Below are positions 47,701 through 60,476 of a stretch of DNA of 64,000 nucleotides, piece after piece. Below the pieces are notes generated by a model. The model was not told the origin of the DNA and ran no database searches. It saw only the letters and a program-made list of their open reading frames with translations. Each line of letters begins with the position of its first letter. Position 1 is the stretch's first letter. The stretch is from Shinisaurus crocodilurus (lineage: Eukaryota; Chordata; Lepidosauria; Squamata; Shinisauridae). Location: assembly GCA_021292165.1 (NCBI GenBank), contig CM037878.1:291758971-291822970 (forward strand), written 5' to 3'. A program made the translations under genes and the position numbers.

Positions 47701-50700
47701 TGGAAGTATTTGGAAGTATCACTGAAAAGATGCAGAACAAAATCTGTAAACCATGCATAGAAAAATATTTTTATGGATAAAATCATTCACAGATGCCAAG
47801 GTGTGGTTTGTCTTCTGCATAGTTAACAAGCAGTATCAAGAAAGCTATTAGAGAACAGAAGGCTTCCTTCAGAAAATGGAAGTCTTTCCCAAATGAGGAG
47901 AACAAAAAGGAACAGAAACTTGCACAAAGGAAATGCAAGCAGAGAATAAGAGATGCAAAAAAGCATTTTGAGGAGCATTGCTAACATCAAGGCCAACAAT
48001 AAAGAATTCTTAAAATATATCAGAAGCAGGAAGGAATGATCTAGTGGTCATTCTAGGTCTAGGAAGACCATTGGACCACTGGATGACAACAGTGTTCAAG
48101 GAATAATAACCCAGGGGATATGAGAAGGAGTTTTGGCGCTTCCCGGTTAACCTTTTAACTCCAGAACTCGCGGAAAATAATAATATAATAATAATATTTT
48201 ATTTATTACCCGCCTCTCCATCTAGATCGAGGCGGGGAACAACAGAGAATATAAAATACCTAAACTAAAACAACACAATATATACTATTAAACATCTTAA
48301 AACATCCTAAAAACATCTTTAAAACATCTTAAAAACATCTTTAAAACATCCTAAAAGGAAAAGGACCTGCGGCGGTCCTTCACACTACTAAAGAAGGATA
48401 AGGAGATTGCAGAGAAGCTGAATGAATTATTTTCATTTGTCTTCACTGCAGAAGATGTAGGACAGATACCTGTCTGTGCCTTAAATTATATTTTCAGCAA
48501 GGGAGTCTAAAGAACTGAGGCAAATAGTGGTGCCAAGAGATGAACTTCTTGATCTTATTGACAAACTGAGAGCTAATAAATCACCAGGCCCCGATTGTAT
48601 CAATCCTAGAGTTCTTTAAAAATTCAAATGTGAAATTGCTGGTCTTCTACAAAAAAATGTAATATGTCCCTAAGATCAGTCTGTATAGCAGATAATGTAG
48701 AGAATGGCCAATGTAATGTCAATTTTTAAAAAGGGATCCAGTGGTGTCTGGGAAATTACAGGCCCATTAGCTAAACGTCTGTTCCAGATAAATCGGTGGA
48801 AAGTATTATTAAAGATAACATTAGTAAGAATATAGAAGGACAAGCCCTGCTGAAAAGTAATCATCATGGCTTCTGCAAAAGTAAGTCCCATCTCACTAAA
48901 CTTTTAGAGTCTTTTTTACAGTGAGCAGTGGAGTGGCCAAGTTTGCTGATGACACCAAGTTATTTAGGGTGGCTAAAACAAAAAGGGATTGAAAATAGTT
49001 CCAAAAGGATTTTTCCAAATTGGAAGAATTGGCATCAAAATGGCAAATGCAATTCAATATAAGCAAGTGTAGGGTTATGCACTTAGGGATAAAAACATCC
49101 TATCTTCACATATAGTCTGATGGGATCTGAGCTAGCAGTGACTGACCAAGAAAGAGATCTTGGGATTATAATGGGCAGCTCGATGAAGAAGGTGACCCAG
49201 TGTGTGGCTGCTGTGAAAAAGGCAAATTCCATGTTAGACACAATTTGGAAAGGAATTGAAGATAAAATTACCAATATCATACTGCCTTATACAAATCTAT
49301 GGTACAATGACACTTGGAATACTGTGTACAGTTCTGGTCACCACACCTAAAAAAGGATATTGTAGAGCTGGAAAAAGTGCAGAAAAGGTCCACTAAAATG
49401 ATCAAGGGGCCGGAGCAACTCCCCTAGGAGGAAAGGTTACAACATCTGGGACAGTTTAGCTTAGAGAAAACTCGTAGGGATGTCATCATCAGGCGATCAC
49501 TCGTGACCGAGTAAGATTGTCTTCCGGGATAAAAGGAGGAAATTCTAAAGAAGATTGTGTAGACTCTAGCGATGGGTCCGTAAGTGACTGTGGAGGCCAA
49601 TTCTAGATCCACACAGCTTCCCACAGTGAGGACACAGGTTACCAGATAGAAGATGGTCCTGTAAAGGATTCATTTGACGTGCTTTTTGCTTAGCACGTTT
49701 CTCCCTTTCACCTTGCACTCGGGCTTCTTCAAAGTCCATGGAACCTTTGTGAAAGGCCAACCTCCATTTAGATCGTTCATGGGCCAGAGCTTCCCAGTTT
49801 TCGATGTTTATATTGCATTTTTTTAGATTAGCCTTATGAACATCTTTAAACCTCTTATATTGACCACCGATATTCCGCTTTCCATTCTTGAGTTGGGAGT
49901 AAAGTAACTGCTTTGGGAGACGGCAGTCAGGCATTCGAACAACATGACCGGTCCACTGAAGTTGGCGTTGAAGGATCATTTTTTCAATGCTAGTAGTCTT
50001 TGCTTCTTCCAGTACACTGACATTTGTTCGTCTATCTTCCCAAGTAATTCGCAGGATTTTCCGGAGGCAACGTTGATGAAACCTTTCAAGGAGGTGGAAG
50101 TGACGTTTATAGATAGTCCATGTTTCGCAGGCATACAATAAAGTTGGTAATACAATGGCTTCATAAACCAGTGTTTTGGTCTTCTTACAAATATCCCGAT
50201 CCTCGAACACTCTATGTTTCATTCGAGAAAATGCGGCACTTGCGGAGCTCAAACGATGCTGGATTTCACTGTCGATGTTAGCTGTAACAGAAAGATAGCT
50301 GCCAAGATAGAGAAAATGATCGACATTTTCCAGTATTGTCCCGCCAAGCTGGATAGATGGCATCACCAAAGGGTTAGCTTGCACTTGCTGATGAAGCACT
50401 TTGGTCTTTTTGATGTTAAGTGAGAGACCAAGTTTTTCGTATGCTTCTGCAAAAGCATTTAGGATAGTTTGGAGATCATCCTCTGAATGTGCGGAGACCA
50501 CATTATCATCAGCATACTGAAGTTCCACAACGGAGGTTGTAATTACCTTACTTTTTGCTTTCAGCCTGCTGAGATTAAAAAGCTTTCCATCTGTTCGATA
50601 TATAATTCCCACACCAGTGGGAAGTTTCCCCTTGACAAGATGTAAAACCATGGCGATGAAAATGGCAAATAATGTTGGGGCGATAACACATCCCTGTTTA

Positions 50701-53700
50701 ACACCTGATCCCACTTTAAATGGAGCACCATGAGAGCCGTTGTTGTCCAAAACCGTTGCCGTCATGTTGTCATGGAGAAGTCGCAAGATATTCACAAATT
50801 TATTGGGGCATCCAATTTTCATAAGGATAGTCCAGAGAGCTGTACGGTCTACAGTATCAAAGGCCTTAGCCAAATCGATAAATGCCATATAAAGGGGTTG
50901 ATTTTGCTCCCGGCATTTTTCTTGGAGCTGACGTGCAGTAAAAATCATGTCTACTGTCCCTCTAGAGGGGCGGAAACCATATTGAGTTTCAGGGAGGATC
51001 TCTTCTGAAATAGATAGAAGACGGTTTGCGAGAATCCTAGTAGGGATGTACTGGGAGGGAGGGTGAAATAGCAAGACAAAGGAGTAGATTAGAGAGAAAG
51101 AGCATGGCTGGAGGCAAGAAAGGGAGAGAAAGAAGAAGGCTAGAGAGGGGAAGGGAGAGAAATAATGAGAAAAGGGGTTCCTAAATACTGGAACTATAGT
51201 TTGGCAACACTCAGCAAAGGATCAAATTCATAACATATACACTACGCTAGAGTAAAATGGGGGAACTAGTTTCCTGCACGGAGCAGGGGGTTGGACTCGA
51301 TGGCCTTGTAGGTCCCTTCGAACTCTATGATCTATGATGACAAGGTAATAGGCTGAAGCCAACAAAATACGTGTGTACAAAACCACTGGGGATGAACTTC
51401 TCAGTAACATATGACAATAAGCTGGCCATTATGAAAAACATCAGTTAGCCTGAAGACTTCCTTTTGCATCCAAGCTCCCACCTGAGAACACATCAGAGCC
51501 AGTTTCCTTTTTCACGTATCCCATACCTTCATCGCCATGGATGTGAAGATGGTATACTGAAGATTTCCAGGCCTATCTCTGGTGGGCTAGTTTTCATAGA
51601 TAGAGAGGGTTCTTCCATATCAACTCACTGTTTATTTTTGGTGACACCAATCAAGCTTGTTAAATGTCTTAGTTCAGCCTCAGAGTAATACAATAAGGCC
51701 AAGGCTCTCTTGCTTAGCCTGGCTTTTCACAGTAACTGTCTTATTCCTCAGTTGTTTACCCTGTCAAATAAAGCTTCCCTGAAGTATTTGGCCAAGAATG
51801 CAACTCCTGAACTGGAACTTCCATAGGCAAAACTTGGAACCATTAGGGAAGCAATGTCATTTTTAAATCACTGCTCGCCTTCCCATTAAGGGCTACAGCC
51901 CTTCCAAATGTGCAGGTCTTCCTTAAGGTTGAGGATTAAGGAGTCCAGGTTTTTTGGATCCTTTACCTTAATTGTGAGCTGGATTCTGAAGTATTTACAT
52001 TGCTCTTACACTTCTTTAAGAGGAAACATAACCCGAAGCGTTTTCCAGATATCCAGTGATAGATTCATTCACACCAATTCTAGTCTGTCCAATTTTCAGA
52101 CTAGATAGCGCCAAAAATTATTAAATGTGGCCCGTGAATTTAACTTTGACCCTTTTGTACATGCAAGGTTAACGTTATGGTGCAATCCTGATTTACGAAT
52201 AGGGTGAAAGCCTTTACTCTAGAGACAATGGGCCGAGAAAGGAATAATCACACTTGATCAGTTGATAGGAAAGAATAACAAGTTTTCTAATATGTGCTTC
52301 ACAAAAGGTCTCATAAAATATACTCACACTGTGAACATCTGCCATCATAAGAAGCATTATCAATACCAACTGAGTTTCATTGCGCTTATTGGCAATAAAC
52401 TAAGAGAAGGGGGAAATGAAGGCAGCCAATTCAGTACAAAACATTTAAATAATGCTACAGCTCTTCAGAGTGAACTGAGCCATATAAATTACCTGTACAT
52501 CATTAATACTCCTTTTTTTGGCTAGTTTTTCATTAAGATATATAAAGTTATGCTTACAGTATTACAGCTATCTGAGATTCTGAATGAATGCAGAGACTCC
52601 ATATAATCTTGGAACTATATCAAAAAAGCAGTAAATATTCTGCATTCCTCAGTTACTGGTTAAAACTGCTGAGACCAGTTATACAGTTTTCTCTAAATAA
52701 AATATTCAGATTGTTCCATCTAGTTATTCAAAGAGAATTATTTGAACTCCAATCTAAAAAACAAATTTCTAACTCTCAATATGTCTTAACTGGGAGTCAA
52801 GCAATCTTGAAATATGTCTCTGTTATTTACGTTAATTGGTATATATGACATTTACCGTGCTTTTGTCAACAACAGCATAATACTCTAGATATCTGGTAGC
52901 TGTATAATGATCAACGTCATGTTCCTGGAATGAAACATACAGAAAGGAGAGGTTTCATAGAACAAATCATTAGAAATGCACCATGAAATATGCTATCCTA
53001 TTCCCTTATAATGGACAGGCCCACCTACTAAAGTTAAAGCTATACAACCAACTATATGTATATATCAACTATACAAAGTCCCTTCCCCAATGACTCCTTT
53101 ATTGTTGCCATATATTCTCGTTCACATGGCCATGCAAGTTGCAAGTACAAAATCCAAAAATATGCACTTTAGTTTTACAGGTTTTTGTTCTAAAAAACAA
53201 AGCACATTCAAAGTACAGGAGAGAAAAATGGCTTGGTTAGTATGCCTACCCACTAGCACACGGGCCAGTATACCAGGTTGTAATAGACCTAACTTAGAGG
53301 ATAGAAAAAGACAAATATTGTGGTAATTCGTGTTTATTAAATGAGGGGAAGGTGGCAGTATGGAAATGGAAGAGCAGAGGATTGGAAGGCTTCACAACCA
53401 AGGAAGCTCAGGAGCTGCTGAATATGGTGGGCCACGGGGGTGGAATTGGATAGATTTAGGAGGAAAGGAAAAGAATGTCGTGCCTCTGTTTGGGGTGGAG
53501 GAGGAAGACATAGTGCAACTGAGCCACCGAGTGTGTTTGGGGAGGGGCCAGGCACATGTAATTTGCAACCTGGCCCAGCAGTGCTGACTTGCCAATCAGC
53601 CCTGGTTTATAAGACAGGCCCCAAACACACTTCAGACACTGGAGCAATTGTTGTTGCAGATCAGCCACAGCAAAGATGCTCCTGCCAGCTCCTGGACCTA

Positions 53701-56700
53701 GGCTCCTGTATTTTGGCCCCAGATTGACCTTGGCTACTCTTCAGCGTGCTCCTCTACTGGTTCATGTTTCTTTTGATTTTGGATGGATATTTTGGCTTCT
53801 AACCTTGGAGTGTGTGTCAGCAACTACTGTTTATCTCTCAACCGGAGTAATTTACAACAAAGAAGTAAGTAGGATTGGCTATAATTACCTGACTTCAGAG
53901 GAAGAGGAACCAAAAGGACTTCACTTCCTGGTTGGTTGACAAAAATTAGAAAAAATACTGTGGGCATAGCCTCCCCTTGGATTTCTCAGCTTTAGTTCCA
54001 AATTTTAAAAATTGGCAATAGCCTCATGCCGCCGCCCTGGTCTTGTTGACAATGTCGCGCAGCAGCACGTTATCCACAGACATCCAAAGGAAAGTTGTCT
54101 ACGTTGGTGATGATGGGGAGACTGAATGGAGGCTAAGCCATGATTAGGGATTCTGGAGCCATGATTAGAGATTCTGGTAAAAACTGATTTGGCTGGAGAG
54201 CCTTGCCAATGGGGCTTCTCCTTAGAGTTTCCAATCAGATTCAGAAATTGTGTATTCAAATAACTGCTTCCCAGTGCTCCATGTTCTCTCCAAGACCAAT
54301 CAAACCTTTGGATTCAAAACCAACAACTCATGCATAGGTTGCAGTTTCCTAAAAGGCACTGGAATGGCTGTATAGAGTTGGCGGCAGGTTGTGCTGCGTT
54401 ATGTGTGGAAGCTGGCTTTGGACTCGGTAAGGAACTTTACCAAGGGGTAACGCGTTCTCTCTGGTTATGCAGGGCAAACGGATCTATCCAGGGCAAATGA
54501 GGGAGGAAAGTGGAGGACTCTAGCCTTGGAAACATTGGGATAGGTGGCCGAGTAGAACAGGGAAAAATATTAAAAGTTAATTGGACTCTGGATTATTCTC
54601 ACTGGAGCTGAGACACACAAGCATGAGGAATGCCCTAGCAGAAAGAGTGAGCAACAACTTCCCAAACTCCAAGGCAATTCTAGGGTTTGAAACAAAAGGA
54701 ACAAAGAGTCCGATGGCTCAGATTTTTCATCTAGCTAGCTGAACAGTACAATATTGAAATGAAAGGGTGTCATCAAGGGTGCCTGGGTGGGTAGTGCTTG
54801 ACCTGTCTGACATGTCTGGGAGGTGGGGTCACTTCAGGATTGGACCATTTTTTCCCCAGAACGGCTTTCGATTGGCCAATTCAACGGTACCCTGGTGGGT
54901 TAGTCGGCTGGGTAGTGGCATAGCAGTCAGGCAGGCATTTTCAGGCTTTCCCCAGACACAGGGAACAACATTCTTTAATTTAACCAAGAAGGAAGCAAGT
55001 ATATTCTATGACTTCTGTGCCTTTGTGGTGGTTCGAGTGCCTGAACAGTGTTCCCAGCAGCTTTCACTGTAGGCCTTCTAGATGAAATGGATTCTTGAGC
55101 TAAGGTGTCAGGGAAATGCCAATTAAATCCATAATGCCCAATTATACACAAGTAAGGGAGCCAGCATATATTAAGCTCTTATGTAACACTACTCATCTCG
55201 CCCCCCCCTTTTTATACTGAATGATTTAGAATATTTATATGCTACCCAATAACGAGTTCTCTAGGTGGCTTACAATGTAGAGCAAAAAATTAAGAATCAC
55301 AGTTAAAGTAAAATGCAACAAATAAAACACAATAGATCAAGATGAATCCTGTATTAAAGAGAGTTAAAGAAATGTCCTCCTTACTCAAAAAGGTTCCTCC
55401 CCAGATACAAAAACCAGCATTGCTCCACACTCAAACCAGAGGCTCCCCATTTCTCTCACTATCACACAGGGATGGGGACTCGGACTCGAGGACTCGACTC
55501 GTGAGTCGGACTGAGTCCCCCCCCCTGACTCGACTCAGACTCGAGTCCCAATATTTTTAATGGGACTCGAGACTCGACTCGGGACTCAAGACCAAGGACT
55601 CTTCAACATCCCTGGGCTGTGCCAGAAGGAGTGGAGAGGAGTGTGATTGCCAGCGAAGAGCGCATGGAAGCGAGGTGTGCCGCTGCTTGGCCACTATGGA
55701 CGGCTACCAGGAGTGCAGCCCCAACAGTGTGTCAAGATTTATTTTGATTGATGTGTTGCGTACTTGGGAGAGGCAGAAGAAGGACCTGAGATTACTCTGT
55801 GTGGCTGCTCTGAGTGTGAAGTAGCCTTATTTTGTTGGGAAAAAACCCCATTGATTTTAATAGGGACTCGTGGAGTCAGCTTTGGGAGTGACTCGTGACT
55901 TGTGACTCATGAGTCACCGTTTTGGACCAAGGACTTGGACTCGGACTCGAGACTCGGGTCCAAAGACTCGTGACTCGACTTGTGACTCGAGACCAAGGAC
56001 TCTTCAACATCCCTGCTATCACACAGATTCAACCCCATATTCCTCACTCCAGGTTGCACTCTCACTCAATATGAAGCTGATTGGTGGGAGATTCAGGACA
56101 GATAAAAGGAAGTACATTCACACAGCAGGTAGATAAACTATTGTAATTCACTGCCACAAGATGTAGTGATGGCCACCAGTTTGGAAGACTTTACAATGGG
56201 ATTGGACAAATTCCTAGAGGAGAAGGCTATCCAGTGGCTACCAGTCCTGATGGCGTTATGCTTCCTCCAGGATCAGAGGCAGTCTGCCTTTGTACACCAG
56301 CTGCTGGGGAGCATGGGCGGGAGGGTGCTGTTGCGCTCATGTCCTGCTTGTGAGTTTCCCGCGGGCAGCTGCTTGGCCACTGTGTGAACAGAATGCTGGA
56401 CTGGATGGACCCTTGTTCTGATCCAGCAGGGCCCTTGTTCTGACTGGCTTCCCTCTTTTCTAATTAAAGAACCCCCACTGACTACCACCCCTACTCTCTC
56501 CAGAAGAGCAACACCATCAGCAGCAGAGGATTTGTAGCCCACAGTGACGGTGGGGACTGCTCCTCAACCCCCATCAGAAATATATCTTTCCACATCCCCA
56601 ACCGGGCTCATATTTTATTAATTAATTTATTTAATTTATATCCCATGTGACAAACACCTACATGCTGATGTACCTCAGCAGTACTCGCTAGAGTGCCTGG

Positions 56701-59700
56701 TAAGTTGGCACCCTGTCAAGCAACCTGAATAGGCTTATCTCATTTATTTATGTCTGAATATGCATCCCCAAACTTTTTTTTTAATGGGCCAAATGGTTTT
56801 AAACTTCCTGGCGTCTTTGTGATATAAGTTTAGGGCAATTTTTAATGTTCTTGTTTTTATTGTTTTGTTTTACAGTTTTATTATTTTAAGCGGTTGTACA
56901 CTGTCTTGATGGCTTCTTAGCAGATGAGGCAGTATATAAATGCTAACAACAACAACATATGGTCTGGAACCCAAGAGACTACTCAAGTAGGTCTCATGTA
57001 ACTACCGTAGATTAGTTAGGGTGACTTATGGATTTTATTCAGAATTCTGTGTGGGTGCGTGCGTGCGTGCATGCATGTGCATATATGTGTGCTGTGATTG
57101 TTGCCTTCCCTCGTTTTTCCCTCTTCCCAAATAAACTCCTTTTTATATTTGGAAATTTGGCTGCATTATTTTAAAAGGGAATTTTCACCAAACTCTTCTC
57201 CATGAAAAAGGCCGTGTGGTTACAAAACTACCATTTGTGTTTTCAGGATCTTCATAAGGTTTTTGTTCAGTCCTGTGTTTCTGGGCTTTTGGCAAGGAAA
57301 TGCAGAGCGCCTCTCTCTTTATTTTTTCCTAGCGCGGGGCTTGAAGGGAGAGGACCTTGGGGATAGGGCCCAGAAACTCCCCAAGCAGCTGGACAGACTA
57401 GGGCGTGTCAGGAGCTTCATCCTCCTGACCGGTGCCAGCCTACCAATAATTCTTTTGCGGGGAAGCCTTGTAAAGAAGGGGTGCACCGGGAGGAAAAGCC
57501 ATCCCCAGTCCCAGAACAACCACCTTTCCACCAAAAATGGTGCTCAATATGGCTTAGACTCTTTGGGCACTCCCAGTACATATCAATTTAAGTTATGGAT
57601 TCAGCAAAATAACAACAAAAACTACTTACTCCTGTGGTAGAAGGAACTGGGCCATCAATATCAACCATTCTCAGTTCTACAACTTCACTTGTCAAATCTG
57701 TTCCATCTTCAACAACTCCTCTGCAAGGTTCACGCTGCTCTGGAGTCTTTCGATAAATAAGGTGTTGAAATGTGGAAGAATTCTCAACAGGTTCAATTTC
57801 ATAACTTACACTCCCAATTTCCACATGTCCCCTGGGGAGGGGGAAAACCCAAAATAGAGACTTAAAGCCAATGAGACAGTAAATGCAATAGGCCAGGTAT
57901 GGGCAACTGATGGCCAGATCTGGTCCCTGAGGCACCATTATCTGCCTGGCCCAAGGAAATTTTAATTAAGGTGTGGAAATAGAACTTAGCTCACACTTTC
58001 ATTTGTAAGGCAAAGAAGCAGTCCTACTTCATATATCAACTACATTGCTTCCTTGTGCCCATTCAGGAATGCCAGAGGACCATTATCCATCCTGCCTCTT
58101 GAGGGGGTCTTTCAGGAAGCACGTTCATTCCTCATCCCCCATTGATGGCCTCATAGCATCTGAGCTCACGAGCTCCATACCAAGGATGCCCTTAATGTGA
58201 GGTGATGGTTCCTGAAATATATAGCTTGAGCATTAATGAGGGAAATTGTTCTAGCTGTTGAACTTGCAGTGTCTGGAGAAGGCAGACGCTCCCCAAGAAC
58301 ACAGAGGTTGGCCAGCTCTGAAACAGGTCATATCAAGACTGATCTGTACAAGATACATGATCAAGGGGCTGGAGCAATACCCCCATGGTCAAAGGATACA
58401 TTTGGAGCTTCAGCTTAGAAGATGTGTGTGCGTGAGGGAGAAACGATAGAGGTGTATACAGTACAATTAGGGACAGGGAGATGTTTTGCTCCCTCTCTCA
58501 TAATATGTAAGCCGGGTCATCCTATGAAGATGAATGATGGGAGATTCAGGACACACAAAAAGAAGTATTTCTTCACACAGTGCATAGTTTCACTATGGAA
58601 TTCCCTTCTCATTTTTATTGCATTTATTCTCAGAAATAATTCATAGATTCATAGATCATAGAGTTGGAAGGAGCCTACAAGGCTCCTTAAATTCCCCTTT
58701 ACTCGGCACTGGTTAGGCCTCATCTTGAGTACTGCGTCCAGTTCTGGGCACCTCACTTTAAGAAGGACATAGACAAACTGGAGAGGGTTCAGAGGAGGGC
58801 AACAAGGATGATAAAGGGACTGGAAACAAGGCCCTATGAGGAGAGACTGAAAGAACTGGGCATGTTTAGCCTTCAGAAGAGGAGACTGAGGGGAGATATG
58901 ATCGCACTCTTCCAGTACTTGAAGGGTTGTCACACAGAGGAGGGCCAGGATCTCTTCTCGATCATCCCAGTTTGCAGGACACGGAATAATGGGCTCAAGT
59001 TACAGGAACCTAGATTCCACCTAAACATCAGGAAAAATTTCCTGACTGTCAGAGCAATAAGACAATGGAACCAATGACCTAGGGAGGTGGTGGGCTCTCC
59101 CAGTCTGGAGGCATTCAAGGTGCGGCTGGACAGACATCTGTCAGAGATGCTTTGACCTGGATTCCTGCATTGAGCAGGGGGTTGGACTCGATGGCCTTGT
59201 AGGCCCCTTCCAACTCTACTTTTCTATGATTCTATGATTCTATGAGTCCAACCCCCTGCTCAATGCAGGAAACTAGAGGAGGGGTCTCCCATCCAAGTAA
59301 TAACCAGGCTTGACCCTGCTTAGCTTTCCACGCTCAGACAAGCTGAGCCAGCGTGAGCCACAGGCCTGTATTGGCTTACAGTGTATTGGCCACTGTCCAG
59401 CTTGAGGGCTGGTATGTTGTCCCCACATCCAGGCACGGGGGGGGGGGGCATGTGAAAGGTCCATGCTGTGGCAGGACCCCAAATCTCCTGCCTTTCCACT
59501 ACCTGACCCAGCACACAGGCTGGGCAGAAATCATCGGCCAGCAGAGGGGCCATCCAGTGACTGGATCTGTACATTCTCTGCTGAGCCAAACTTTGTAAAG
59601 TGTAACCAATAAAGTTATGGCCATATTTAACCCCAAAGGGTAGTACTCTATTCTGCTGCGGTTTCTAATCTGGATTTTATGACGTTGTGATGGTTTTATT

Positions 59701-60436
59701 CTTTGCTGCTGGTTTTATCTTGGTTTTATTCTGTGCTGTTGTGCAGTGGTGAGAGTATTGGACTTGGGACTTGGGGAGATCCGGGTTCTAGTCCCCACTT
59801 AGCCATGAAGCTCACTGGGTGACTTTGGGCCAGTCACTGGCTCTAAGCCTCACCTACCTCACAGGGTTGTTGTGAGGATAAAATGGAGAGGAGGATTATG
59901 TAAGCCGCCTTGGGTTCCTTGCAGGAAAAAAGGTGGGGTATAAATATAATAAATAAATAAATAAATAAATATTGTGTTTTAATATTGTACTGTATGTTTT
60001 TAATGTATCGTATGCCACCCAGAGAACTTTGGTTATTGGACGGTTTAGAAGTGCAGTAAATGAATAAAATAAATAAGACTGTGTGTTTGTCTTCACCTCC
60101 TCACCGCCTGCCACCCAATACGTGCTGTTGGCACAAGCTCCAGTAAATCAAGGGCATAAACAAGGAAGTTCACTGTGCTCCCTAAAAACTACCTGCTTCC
60201 CACAGACCCTTAACATTTTGTTTCCAAATATGAGGACTAATTTAAGCTCAGACCACGGCTGCAAATAGCCCAGGGGGGGGGGGGGGAGTCAGAATAAAAT
60301 ATGCACTGAAAATAGTACAAATGCTAATAAAACTCCCGGCTTCTCTACATGAGGCGTTTAACCCAGCGCTTTACCAAGGCTTCCTCTTCCATTTTCTTTG
60401 TGGGAGGAAGTGCACACCCTTTACACAAGGCTTTTT

Positions 60437-60476
<40 letters not shown>

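Noticed and set aside
53360..53940. Possible gene in overlapping 75-95 codon frames
   Set aside because: No domain, no consistent splice sites, and both strands are equally open.
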